Under the pieces are notes generated by a model. The model was given only the letters and a program-made list of their open reading frames with translations, searched no databases and was not told where the DNA came from. A stretch of DNA of 64,000 bases from Mastigias papua (Eukaryota; Cnidaria; Scyphozoa; Rhizostomeae; Mastigiidae), in NCBI GenBank assembly GCA_964019165.1, contig OZ025267.1, positions 13,931,324 to 13,995,323 of the forward strand, written 5' to 3'. Made by a program: the position numbers and the translations under genes. This document shows positions 20,501 through 31,159 of the stretch, in pieces; the first letter of the stretch is position 1; each line of letters starts with the position of its first letter.

Positions 20501-22546
20501 TTTCCGGTTGAAAGCTGTCTACGAGCCCAGCAATGGCAGTGATTCCTCTTCGGAAGGGACTCCATTGGCTATTGCCCAAGCAATATCTTGGTTTAAACTT
20601 TCATTTAAAATATTGACACTCTCTGCATCCTTATGGTTCTCGAATTTGCCGGGTGGTTTCCGCTGTCCAATAAAATATTCTGGCGTTGCAGTTATCAGTT
20701 CGTCATCACACGGCTCATCAAGGTCAGTTGTAATAACTGGAGCATGAACTGTTTAAAAAATATAAAGGTCAGAGATAACATTGAATGAAAGACATATTTG
20801 TATGCAAAAAAATTATTTTGAATCTTTATGATATTCTAACCTGACATGATCGGTTGGAACAGTGTTCGATTGGTGTCGTGAGTAGTCCCAGCTCCGGTAA
20901 AGGTCTCTTGACGGCCGTCATTATTATCAATTGAAGAGTGCACAGGTATTCCTCTTAAGAACCCTTTCGCAAAACTTGAAGGCGTCGATGATACCATCTT
21001 GGACCACTGCTTGTTCAGTTTTAATATATCGTTGTAGGATGCTGTATGTCCTAAACGATGGAGGTTCTTTATAGTTTCTTTGCTGGCTGTAATTCGATGT
21101 ACTGTTTGTCCCAAAATCAACTGCTTGGTTAAATTTTCTTTTGTTATCAGAGACTCCCAGTCAGATGCAAGAGACCAGATCTTTGTAGCCATGTTGTTCG
21201 AGCTTGTAACAGCATAGGCAGACTCGTTCAACTGGTATTCAGAAGTATAGATTGACGCATAAATAACGTTGTAAAGCTCCTGCATTGGACCTCTATCAAG
21301 CATATCTATTAAATGTTGAGGAGATTCATTATTTTCTTCTTGTATTGACATTGCTATGCATTTTGCTTTCAGTCTAATAAAACTTGAAAATGATTTAACC
21401 AAATCGTCGTCCCTCAAACAACGACCTTGTAAAATGGCAACGCTGTATTGACATGGATTGATGCTGGATGCATGAACGATCAAATATTTTCCAGATGGGA
21501 AAAAACTAATTTCATCACCAAACTCTGCAATCAGTTTTCGTTTAAGTTCTACAGTGTGTTCCATTATTGGCGGCAGATTGTATTCTTCACTAAAGCTCTT
21601 AATATCAGCTAGCATCACGTGAAGTAAAAAAGCCTCTTTCTTCCTCAAAATTTTTATTCGGACTGCTCTAAAAAAATCTGTCATTATTTCTTCCCTCTTT
21701 TGCAATGCTTCTACAGCAGATTCTTCTTCTTTGGTAACAGGTTTTAATGCAAATTTTACGTAACAAGACTGGTGATAATATACATCAATGGAAAATATAT
21801 CAAGAGACTGGCCTGATTCCAGTATCTTTAAGCGGTTTGCTGCTGCATTGAACTTATGATCTGGCATAGACAAAAATACCCCTACTCTTTCAACAATTCG
21901 ATCTCTTGATTTGATGTGAGAACATCGTGCCAAACCACCATCTTCATATCTATTTGAATCTACTGTACGTATTTCTTGACAAATGAAGCATATTAATTTG
22001 GGTTTTGACGGATCACGCTTGGCTCTAGGATGCATGGGATCATCAACAATATCATTAGATTGCTCCTTATCGTGGTCAATATACTGAGATATTTCTTGTA
22101 CTTTTCCATACCTGAAAAAATTCTCAAAAGTAAAAGGAACATTGTAAATAACCTGGAATTTAGTTTCCTTAATAATCAATTTTTGAAGCTGATCCAGTAA
22201 CTCTGCTGGCACCAATTAAACAATTTTGGCATTCAAATAAGATTCTTACATACCTCTTCAAGTATGCCTCAGCTTTTGTTCTGAAAGGTAATCTGCAACT
22301 ATTGTGAACACTTCCAAATGCTTCTGTCTTGTTAAAAATTTTATGATGAAAATCTCGAAAAAAGTAAAATTTATCCTCAATATCAATGTTGATCTGCTTC
22401 CAAACTTGTGCCAGTTCTTTCAGATAATCCCATCCTTTGTTTGACAACGCATGTGCCTTATCTTTTTGCGTAATTTTTCTCTCGCATAATATACATTTCT
22501 TTTCGTTGTCAGATTCCAAACTCAAAACAGACTTGGATAAAGCCAT
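17573..22546 (-). pseudogene. three-exon transposase with C-terminal XPG-like nuclease, two nonsense codons
   Basis: Exon 1 is 22254-22546: Cys/His-rich, CILCERKITQKDKAH and VHNSCR. The intron 22112-22253 has donor GTATGTAAG and acceptor TTTTTTCAG, phase 2. Exon 2 is 20841-22111: Cys-rich, CFICQEIR and YHQSCYVKF. The intron 20749-20840 ends AAACAG, phase 1. Exon 3 is 17573-20748, with in-frame TAG at 20519-20521 and TAA at 20138-20140. Exon 3 first gives a probable transposase core (FAHADEQVYAQLAQIIW, GGFHQLRVAQRL, then FDHQNYARYLSYQHVFLREL). The last part is an XPG/FEN-like nuclease: WLIDGMAAFR, NHEEADTRLALHA, AKDTDVLILLL and HAITGCDSTS. The C terminus is Lys/Ser/Asp-rich. About 1,580 codons as spliced. 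Splicing is inferred from phase agreement. Confidence 0.78.
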
Positions 22547-22807
22547 CCTGTAAAATTATCATCTTTGCTGCAAACTTATTTTCATGACTGAAACGTGTGG
22601 CAAAGAATTTCAGTATCAACTTGAGCAATTAACTTTCTGCAACTGTGTCATGAATAGTTGTGTTTTAAACAGAACAGCTGTGTCAGCCATACTTGGCAGC
22701 TGTGGCAACAACTGCAAATGTTCTTCTAAATTGTATAAATATTATTGTTGTGGTCTGCCCACAGTCAAAAATGTACAAAAAAGATAGAAAATCTATCGTA
22801 AGTAGAA

Positions 22808-23101
22808 ATGACGTCATCAGCCAAGCCCAAAATACGAAAATTTTCAAAAACCCATCAGCTAATTTTGTTCCCCGTACTTTAAAGTGCCAAAGCAAACTTT
22901 AAAACAAGAAGTTATTCAATTTGTTAGACTGTAGTGGCGCAAAAAAGATTATTTGATGACGTCATCAGCCACGCCCAAAATACCAAAAATTTGGAAAGGC
23001 CCATGGGCTAATTTTGTTCTCCAGGCCTTAAAGTACCAAAATCAACTTTAAAACCAAAAGTTACCCAATTTGTTAGATTGTTGTCGTGTATGCCCTGTCT
23101 A
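22808..23101. repeat. right TIR of the XPG-type transposon
   Basis: Inverted partner of 17089-17382, with the same two-unit structure. The inner end diverges after ATGACGTCAT. Confidence 0.9.
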
Positions 23102-23104
23102 TTT

Positions 23105-24009
23105 GTATAATCACGGTCATTTGTTCAATCACGCAAGTGTGATATTTTCGCTTAATCAAACTAAACAGCGTAATCAGCAATTTTATTTTACAGCCTTTAC
23201 AGAAGCGTTTACAGCTATCTACGGTTCTTTTACACGAAGTTTTCTTAGTCAAGGAACTCAATAATAAAGGGTATCAGGAAACAGGACTGCAACAAGCAAA
23301 AGCCTATAACCTTGGGACAATGGAGAAACTTTGAAAGGAGCAAAATGCCTCCTGTCTTTAAAATTTTTGTCTTGTGATTCCGCAAAATAATAATTTCTCT
23401 ACTCCCTGCGTCAATGATCTTTAGCAATGCTAAATAAAAGTTGACGTTAAATGATATTAGATATAATGCGTTAAGCAAATTGAGTCGTGAATATCGTTAT
23501 GGAACCTGCAGCCATTGGGCTAGATGAAACATATCCACAAGCTTTCAAGAATAGGTGCAGAAACGTCATAAATGTATAATTTTCACTTTTGATTAAAGCA
23601 ACTAAGCTAAGAGAGGAATCCCATTAAAGGATGAACAATATGTTTTCCTTCAAACAGAAGAAAGCAAAATCCAATAATTTGGCACTATTGAAATTTTAAT
23701 AAATGCGAGCAGATGCTATGTCCTACCTAGACATCACTAGTGATTTGGCTTATAATGAAAAATGCATTGGAACCTTGGAAAGTGGTAAAGACCTATTTGA
23801 CAGGGGCGTTTTCGATGGCTTTGGGAATAGCCTTGGGAGTTCAAAGGGGGCCATGATTGGCCATAGCACTGCCAGAACTGTTTATTACCTTTCGTTGCCT
23901 CTACTTCCTCTACTATAAGATGCTTTGGACTACTGTCTGTTCTTTTGATTGGACAAATATTACTTTGCACTGGACAAACATTCTTTTGACTGGAAAAAAA
24001 CTTACATTT
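23105..24009. other. spacer, no recognised content
   Basis: Right of the XPG-type transposon. A 71-codon frame (23703-23918) and others match nothing I know. Confidence 0.4.
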
Positions 24010-24104
24010 CACTGGACAAAACTTTCTTTTCACTGGACAAAACTTTCTTTTCACTGGACAAAACTTTCTTTTCACTGGATGAGACTTTCTTTTCACTGGA
24101 AGAG
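24010..24104. repeat. 21-bp tandem repeat
   Basis: About 4.5 copies of a 21-bp unit, CACTGGACAAAACTTTCTTTT. The last copies carry substitutions. Looser ACTGGACAAA copies extend left to about 23945. It reads through in one frame because 21 is a multiple of 3, so the frame has no meaning by itself. Confidence 0.85.
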
Positions 24105-24889
24105 ATTTATTTGCCGATAGAGTGATATGCACGTACCCAGTGAATGCACCTCCACAAGTACATGCATTCTCTGATTTTAGAGTGCACTACAATGAATGAA
24201 TTCCGAGCTGCATTTTTCGAACAGGCATGGGACCATACAGCTTCAAAGAAGTATTTTGGACGAAGAAATAAAGCAAAGAAACTTAAGTTTAGATTTTCCA
24301 GAATTTCTATGTACAGTCACTGTATCTTTATATGTTTTTAATATAATTTATTGCAAAAGCAGAGCTCGTTTTGAAGTCGCACCTTTGGCTGGGCAATAAA
24401 CAAATATCTTTGGGTATGCCGAATACTTAGGCCATATGCAAACTGCTCAGGTAACTTATCAGAAGGTTTCACCAGTAATGCGTTTAGTTTTCTCTTTACT
24501 CAAACACACGACCCATATGGAGCGCATCGAGAACGATAATACATATGGATTAATCGGGAATGCTCAAGTATGTAAAGACAATAGTAATTTCATAACTTAG
24601 ATGGAAAACAGGAGCTTTCTAACAGTGTGATAGCAATACACATTGGTGTTCTACATTTTGAAAATCAAATTTATTCCAAAATCCAGGAACATTTGAGTTT
24701 TATGTTCAAGATAATTTCCACATCATTGGGCAAGCAAGATCGTCCTTTCATTTCAGTGTTTTGGAATCAGTTTACATTAAGACTCAAAAACCCTGTCTCT
24801 TGTAAACAAAAAGAGTTCATTTTCTCACTTGGTCTCTTCAAGTAAACAATGGCGAATAGGTGCTAATTGACCAATCACAGGGCGAAATA

Positions 24890-25450
24890 CACTTTTTTTT
24901 AATAAGAAACCAGTTTATAAGCAGCCTAGTACTAGACACGTAAAAAATTAAGAAACTTTTAGAACTATTGCGAAAGAGTTAAGAAACTTTAGAAATTTCT
25001 GTGCTATTTCAAAGTTTGGGGTTTGTGAAATATATTTCTTCCACGGATGTAACAAGTGTCAACTAAAATAGATTGTTTGAGAAAGATGTGAGAAAGATCC
25101 TTTGGTGGATAGGGAGATATACGTATTTTTGTGACAAATGGCATATTGGAACCATTACCTAGTTCAACGCAAAACTGAACCAATCCTTTTCGAGGACCAA
25201 AGTGAAGATTATATAAAGTTTACCGAAATTAACGATGTGGACATGGGTTGATTTAGAACCGCACCAACGTCTTTTGTTTGCTATCATGCTAATATGTTTG
25301 CTATATCCACGTGTTTTATATTGTTTTCAATGGAATCTTTTTCATTGAATTAAGAAACTTTTAAGAAACTTTTAGAACTAAAATGTGGCCAAAAATTAAG
25401 AAACTTTTATTACTAGGCCTTGAGCTAGGTTTCTTATAAAAAAAACATGT
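24890..25450. repeat. TTCTTA-rich repeat, copy C
   Basis: Begins CTTTTTTTTAATAAGAAACC and ends GGTTTCTTATAAAAAAAAC, imperfect inverted repeats of about 19 bp. The interior repeats AAGAAACTTTTAGAACT. Non-coding and MITE-like. Same family as copies A and B. Confidence 0.55.
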
Positions 25451-27058
25451 AGACGCATTATTCATCATATGAGGTGTAACCGCATCTGGCTATATATTTC
25501 AGTTCACCTTTCGGTCGTTATCCAACGTTTCATACTCTGACGAGTATCGGAAGAAAAAAGCTTTCAGTATGCTAAAAGAATGTTGCCATTTTTTCGTACT
25601 ATAATAGTACATTTGATTGGCTACTTGTTGTTGTCACCAACTCGCTCTTATTCTCTATAAAAAACTTTCCGTAGTTGGCCTCCTTACCAATCCAAATAAA
25701 GGGAAGATGAAGATAGTATTGTTAATATCAGCCAAAACTACGAAAATAAATTTTCATGAAATTGAAGGTTGGTGAAAAAGATAAAAATCAACCACCATCG
25801 ATATATTTCTGATTATGATATAAAGGAATCAAATATAAAAATAAAATATATAAAACTACAAAAGTTATACCCGTATCGTAAAACGATTATCTAGAAAGAA
25901 TTCTGAAGCGTACAATATAACATATAGTTCTATATACTATGCAAATGAAAAGCAACAGGAACATATGGAAGATAACGCCGGGTAGTGCAAAGCTGTGGCT
26001 GAGACGTTGAAAGAGTATATATATGCTACTTTCTATATTTTTCCATCTGGTTGGTAGATAGAGCAATTCTATATTCAAACGAGCGGCGTAATTTTCCACA
26101 AGGTCAAAATACAAATTTCCTGATACATGCAGTTCTTAAGTACCAACAAAAACCGTACCCATACTACCATAAAATTTGCTTCCACTACGATGTCATCTGT
26201 AATCTCAAAGGAATGTATAACCGGTGAAGATCAAAATGGTGCAAAAGGTAGCAAACCTGCATTTAGCTACCTCTGTCTCCGACACATTTCAACAGAGTAA
26301 GAGGAAGCTAACTCTTTCTGTCAAATAGTCTTGTTTGAAAAAACGAGAGGTGGGTTCAGTACATAAATGAATAGGTATTTTTGATACTTCTGCAAATCTC
26401 GACAAACGTTCCATTTTGGTTCGCTAAAGTGCATCACGTTAAAATTGTGCTGAAGAAATAAGAAATTATCATCAATTAAGTGCATATCGGAGAGGGCCAT
26501 TGAAAGAGTTTTCAATAACAGTAATGAAGATGTGTTTATCAGTCTTGAAGATGAATAAGATAATCCATCTTTGAAAAACAGCCTGATAAACTCTAGACTA
26601 GTCGTATTTCGAACAATAACTAAGAAGCAGCGTACATGTTTCCAAGGAGGCTAAAATAGGCCCTGAAACTGAGCCCAACACAGTTCTGTACATGCCTTTG
26701 GATAAATTTCTCCAATAAAATACGACAGCATTTGAGCCCAAGCGAGAACAAAATGTAGATATACTGATTGATAAAATTATTTATAATTGCATGCATAGTC
26801 AGAACACAACTATGCATGCATTCTTATGGAAATCTGTGCCGGACAGTCATTCGCATACACTAAACTGATGATTGTGAACTTGTTTATTGAGATTGGAGTA
26901 AAATATCCTCAAATTTAATTAATAACACGTATGAATTCTTCATATGTTCTGTAATTAACTGCTGACGAGTACAAAACCAATATTTAGTACGAAAATACAC
27001 TGCTACCTATAAATTTAAACCAACAGACATTACCATTCAAAAAATGTTCTAACGTACT
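25451..27058. other. stretch without recognised genes (possible ARAP 3' region)
   Basis: Two minus-strand frames (25887-26114, 26321-26515) have plausible composition but match no family I recognise. Given the gene to the right, this may hold the ARAP 3' UTR. Nothing firm. Confidence 0.35.
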
Positions 27059-27059
27059 C

Positions 27060-27135
27060 TCTTTAATGAGCTTTTCTTAACTTGAAGCTCTCTTTGAATG
27101 TGACTCGAAGATCCTTGCTGTCTGATGCATGTAGA
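27060..27135 (-). CDS. candidate ARAP terminal-region exon
   Basis: Acceptor TATTTTGCAG and possible donor GTACGT, open in phase 0 (STCIRQQGSS..., basic C-terminal part). No domain recognised. Included because of splice signals and position only. Confidence 0.3.
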
Positions 27136-27527
27136 CTGCAAAATAATAAGTGAACTTCCCATTAAATTGATAATCTTGAGATAGAGCTCACATGATTTTT
27201 ACAAAAAACTAAGGGAGGTCTACGAGCAATGCCAAAATTTCGAGAGAAATGAGAGGCATTAATACAGACAAGTAGGTCACAAGTATAGCACTAACTACGT
27301 AACCTAGATAAATATCTAATTGGTCTAAATAAGTCTTCTGCAAAATCTTCCCATTTTGCTATCATATGTCATTCCAAGTCAATGTACGTCTAATTATACT
27401 AACAGAGAGTATACACTATTGTAACCCCACACTCAAAATTAAGGACTTGCTTAATTAACGAAAGCAACCTAAGAGTAATCAATGCTATCAAGAGAATGCT
27501 CTCAAGTTCATTTGAATTGCAAACCTG

Positions 27528-27580
27528 TCTGCCCAAGAAAATGCTTTTTCTTTGGTCGATTGGCACCATATTTTCAGTCT
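27528..27580 (-). CDS. candidate ARAP exon
   Basis: Flanked by AG and GTTTGC, open in phase 0 (TENMVPIDQRKSIFLGRQ), which follows the phase of the preceding candidate. No domain support. Confidence 0.35.
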
Positions 27581-27733
27581 AGATTATAGGAATGAATTCC
27601 AAGTTAGGTGAAAAATAGTTATTATCAGACTGGAAACACAAAAGTAAACAAATGAGAAGAACATTCAAGTCATAAGTTTGAATGCATAATGTTCCAAAAT
27701 TGGCACAAATGCGTAAAATATCTATTTTATACG

Positions 27734-27790
27734 TACTGCAAGTGTCATTCTTCTTTCGGCATCTCGCAAGTTTGTCCATATGCCACTTGG
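27734..27790 (-). CDS. candidate ARAP exon after the last PH domain
   Basis: Acceptor TTTATTTTCAG and donor GTACGT, phase 0, reading HPSGIWTNLRDAERRMTLA. In ARAP proteins the last PH domain ends in an ..AQ(H).. segment followed by a W-containing linker, so this fits. It is short and could be fortuitous. Confidence 0.45.
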
Positions 27791-28009
27791 ATGCTGAAAA
27801 TAAAGATAGGAGATACAAATTTTAACTGTTCAAGCAGATAAATGGATGTCAATATACATTTAAAGAGATAATACAAATATACATAAGGATAAAAACATAT
27901 TCTGAGTACGTCTATAGATAGCTAAGAAAGTGTACACCAACTACTGTTAGTACATGCACCACATGCACCTTTAAAAACAATCGTTATTCGAGGAAATAAT
28001 AAACCCCAC

Positions 28010-29998
28010 ATGAACAAAAAGTTGAGAAGGGCAATAATGAACCGTTCAAGATTAAAAAGGGTCGCAAATAAAACAAAACATCCTAAGGATATTGCAGAAT
28101 ATAAAAAACAAAGGAATATAGTAGTTCGATTAAATAAAGAAGCAAAAAGGACATATTATGAGAATCTAGATCCCAATGAAGTTGGAAAAAACAAAGTGTT
28201 TTGGAAAACTTTTAAGCCTCTGCTGTCAAACAATTGTCATAATGGGTCAAATAAAATAACATTAATAGAAGATGGATCACTGTTGACAGATGATAAGGAT
28301 ATTAGTGAATGTTTTAATACCTACTTCACAAATATAACAGACACATTAGATATTGAGAGGCCTATTATCGATGACAAATCAGTGCTAGCAGCTATTGAAC
28401 GGTATAAGACACATCCGAGTATTGTCAAAATAAAACAATTAATTAAACCTAATCATCAATTTAGCTTTGGCAAATTTGATACAAAAGAGGTATGGGATGA
28501 AATCAATCGATTAGAATGTTCAAAGTCTGTTAGCGGCAACATTCCAACAACAATTTTGAAAAAATTATCTGCTTTATGTTTTGGTGAAGTAACCAAAATT
28601 GCAAACTCTATGATTGAAAGCTGTTTGTTTCCAGAAAGCCTTAAAAAAGCTGATCTGTCGCCTGTCTTTAAGACAGGAGAAACAACAGCAAAGAAGAATT
28701 TTCGACCAATAAGTATTTTATCTGCAATTTCCAAGGTTTTTGAAAGGTTGATGTCGAAGCAGATCACGTCATTTATTAATCCAAAATTGTCCAAACTTCT
28801 ATGTGGATTCAGAGAAGGCTACAGCTCCCAAGATGCTCTATTTAGAGTTATTGAGCAATGTCGCAAGGTACTGGACAGGTCAGGCAAGGTTGGGATGGTA
28901 CTTATGGATCTGTCAAAAGCCTATGACTGCATTCCCCATGATTTACTGCTAGCTAAGCTTGAAGCATATGGCTTCGCTTTGGACAGTTTGAATTTAATGA
29001 ATAGCTACCTCACAAATAGATTACAAAGGGTTAAAGTAAATGGAACTTATAGTAGCTGGCAACAAGTAAAATCTGGTGTCCCACAGGGCTCAGTTCTAGG
29101 GCCTTTGCTATTCAATTTATTTATTAACGATTTCATTTACGTCATCGAAGACTCAGAAGTTTGCAACTTCGCTGATGATAATACTATCTACGCATTTGAT
29201 GATAATATAGAAACCATTTTAAGACTGCTCAAAGGAGATATAAATAATGCCTTACAATGGTTTAAAAACAACCAAATGGCAGCAAACCCAGACAAATTTC
29301 AGGTGATCTTTATGGGCCTTGAAAAAGGTCAAAAATTGAGTCTGGAAATAAATGGTATATCTATAAGGACAACTGAGGAGGTTAAACTTCTTGGAATAAC
29401 GATTGACTCAAAGTTGCAATTTCAGAATCATGTGGAAGCTATTTGTAAAACGGCAAACCAAAAGGTAAAGGCGTTCTCTCGAATAGCTGGGTATCTGCAA
29501 AAACACAAAGCTTATGTACTGTACAAGACTTTTATAAGGTCAAGTTTCAACTATTGTCCACTGATATGGATGTTTTGTGGTAAAACAGCAAATAATAGAA
29601 TAAATCAGTTGCACAAGCGCGCCTTGAGAGTCCTCCAAAATGACTATACAGCTACATTTGAAGAACTACTAGAAAAATCGGAAGAAGTAACGGTCCATTG
29701 TAGTAACCTACAAAAGCTGATGATTGAAATATATGAATGTACCAATCATATTGGCCCTGCTGTCTTGACAGAGTTCTTTACAACTAAAGAAATAATCTAT
29801 GATCTGAGAATAAAAAATCTCCTCCAGATACCAAAAGTAAAAACATCCTCGTATGGACAAAGCTCCCTATCGTTTAGAGGTAGTATACTTTGGAACACTC
29901 TTTCAGACAGCATAAAATCGGCTCAAAATATTAAAGGATTTAAAACAATGATCAAAAACTGGAAGGGAGAAAATTGTACCTGTATTATTTGTAAATAA
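28010..29998 (+). CDS. LINE reverse transcriptase (5'-truncated ORF2)
   Basis: 662 codons from the first ATG. The reverse transcriptase spans about residues 210-480: the FRPISILSAISKVFERL block, catalytic D300 in VLMDLSKAYDCIPHDLL, GVPQGSVLGPLLFNLFIND and the catalytic FADD at 387-390 (Y is replaced by F). The C-terminal thumb and connection region ends SFRGSILWNTLSDSIK. No endonuclease domain is present because of 5' truncation. The relic at 8990-16440 belongs to the same or a close family. Confidence 0.9.
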   Translation: MNKKLRRAIMNRSRLKRVANKTKHPKDIAEYKKQRNIVVRLNKEAKRTYYENLDPNEVGKNKVFWKTFKPLLSNNCHNGSNKITLIEDGSLLTDDKDISECFNTYFTNITDTLDIERPIIDDKSVLAAIERYKTHPSIVKIKQLIKPNHQFSFGKFDTKEVWDEINRLECSKSVSGNIPTTILKKLSALCFGEVTKIANSMIESCLFPESLKKADLSPVFKTGETTAKKNFRPISILSAISKVFERLMSKQITSFINPKLSKLLCGFREGYSSQDALFRVIEQCRKVLDRSGKVGMVLMDLSKAYDCIPHDLLLAKLEAYGFALDSLNLMNSYLTNRLQRVKVNGTYSSWQQVKSGVPQGSVLGPLLFNLFINDFIYVIEDSEVCNFADDNTIYAFDDNIETILRLLKGDINNALQWFKNNQMAANPDKFQVIFMGLEKGQKLSLEINGISIRTTEEVKLLGITIDSKLQFQNHVEAICKTANQKVKAFSRIAGYLQKHKAYVLYKTFIRSSFNYCPLIWMFCGKTANNRINQLHKRALRVLQNDYTATFEELLEKSEEVTVHCSNLQKLMIEIYECTNHIGPAVLTEFFTTKEIIYDLRIKNLLQIPKVKTSSYGQSSLSFRGSILWNTLSDSIKSAQNIKGFKTMIKNWKGENCTCIICK

Positions 29999-30068
29999 AA
30001 ATATTGTAATTAAATAGTTGGTGTATATTAGTTTATTTTTTGAACTACGTTTTTTACCAACTGTAAAT

Positions 30069-30098
30069 AAATTAGTTATTATTATTATTATTATTATT
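30069..30098. repeat. (TTA)n tail of LINE
   Basis: Perfect trinucleotide run at the LINE 3' end, followed directly by unrelated sequence. Confidence 0.9.
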
Positions 30099-30940
30099 AC
30101 GGAGGATACACAAAATTTGGTGTGTGGTTGCAGTGAAAAAGCACAAATCCCTCGACTTGATATTACAAAATAGAGTGTAGTTAGGTGGGACTGAGCTGGA
30201 CAGCTGTCAGAAGTATACTAATATCAAGACCTAGGTAAAAAATTAGAAATACAAAGGCAACTGGCTAATAAATTAATTAAATTTCATTTGAATGATAATA
30301 GAGTTGATGAATTTGTTGATGATAAAATGCACCTTGATTTGCAAAATTGCACTTATCCACCTGTACAAATATTTCTCATCATCAGTGCAAATATATCTGC
30401 ATGTAAAAAATACAAAAGTAAAACAAAATGACATATTACGGCTGTTGACTGACCACTCTAGGAAAAAATAACAGCTAAATGGAATGAAGAATTAGCGCTA
30501 CTCCTTGTAAACATTAAGCAGCAATATTTGTCCTGGTGTGGACTGGCAAGATCTTCAGGGTGATTCACGAGTTTTTTCATTTTGCCTTTTCTAAGCACTA
30601 TTTAAAACTCCAAAGCCAGAATTCAGTTGCATACTGATCTTTTCTGTCTACCAATTATAAATTTGTGCTTATTTGTTTACATATTGAATAAACCTTGCTA
30701 AAAATACTATTCCATTCAAATTATAAGGACTCTTAAGATCTGCAAATAGTTACACATCAAGAAATCGTTGCCTGCCTTCTGTTAACCTTGCTACCAGATA
30801 TCCATGGTTTGAAAACATGAATATCCACAAGAAATATTAGGAAATGAATGATTCAATCAATCAGCAGCTATTTCACAGGAAGTAGACTAGCAAAATAAAT
30901 AAGATCAAGTTTATAATTTCTATCAACAACTATAGAATAC

Positions 30941-30976
30941 CGTCGCTCATTCTTGTTCATCAACGTGAAGCCATAT
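30941..30976 (-). CDS. candidate ARAP exon, last PH domain
   Basis: Acceptor TTCTTTAG and possible donor GTATTC. One frame reads YGFTLMNKNERR, resembling the (R)WGFT(L/V) strand of the ARAP C-terminal PH domain. The phase requires an unseen exon between this and 33586. Confidence 0.4.
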
Positions 30977-31159
30977 CTAAAGAAGAACAGAAAACATTTA
31001 ACCTTCGAGTGCAAACAGGAAAGCCGTTGAGACTAGTTGAATTTAACCGAAACTGCACTTTTCTACATTAAATCGATCCAAACTATAAAAGTACTTAAGG
31101 TGCCATTGAATGAGTGTACGAATCAAGATGAAAATGAAAAATTTACGAACACAAAAGGA

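Larger units (their letters stand above)
17089..23101 (-). mobile_element. 6.0 kb DNA transposon with 294-bp TIRs and XPG-type nuclease (Academ-like, tentative)
   Basis: Termini begin TAGACAGGGCATACACGACA on both sides, as long inverted repeats (17089-17382 and 22808-23101). TTT flanks both ends (17086-17088, 23102-23104), a possible 3-bp duplication. One large gene runs right to left inside. The XPG-like nuclease motifs plus a large transposase-like N-terminal part recall the Academ superfamily, which is known to carry XPG nuclease domains and short target duplications. The superfamily name is an inference. Two nonsense codons make this copy non-autonomous as read. Confidence 0.8.
27928..30099 (+). 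mobile_element. 5'-truncated CR1/Jockey-type LINE with (TTA)n tail
   Basis: The coding frame is open upstream of the first ATG to about 27928 (HAPLKTIVIRGNNKPHMN, the linker after the endonuclease in full elements), so the 5' part with the endonuclease is missing. The 3' UTR ends in about ten TTA/ATT units at 30069-30098. It is inserted in an ARAP intron, antisense to the gene. The frame is otherwise intact, so insertion is young. Confidence 0.85.

Noticed and set aside
22112..22215. ATG at 22215 as a separate start for the second transposase frame
   Set aside because: It lies inside the inferred intron; the segment 22112-22215 is better read as intron sequence.
22169..22252. C-terminal extension of the first transposase frame past GTATGTAAG
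   Set aside because: A phase-matched intron removes it and joins LKR to YGKV in the next exon.
24007..24120. Repetitive FHWTKLS protein on the plus strand
   Set aside because: Arises from a 21-bp tandem repeat that cannot shift frame; the mirrored frame on the other strand is equally open.
26321..26515. 64-codon minus-strand frame near the ARAP 3' end
   Set aside because: No recognisable domain or consistent splice phase; kept only as part of an unassigned stretch.
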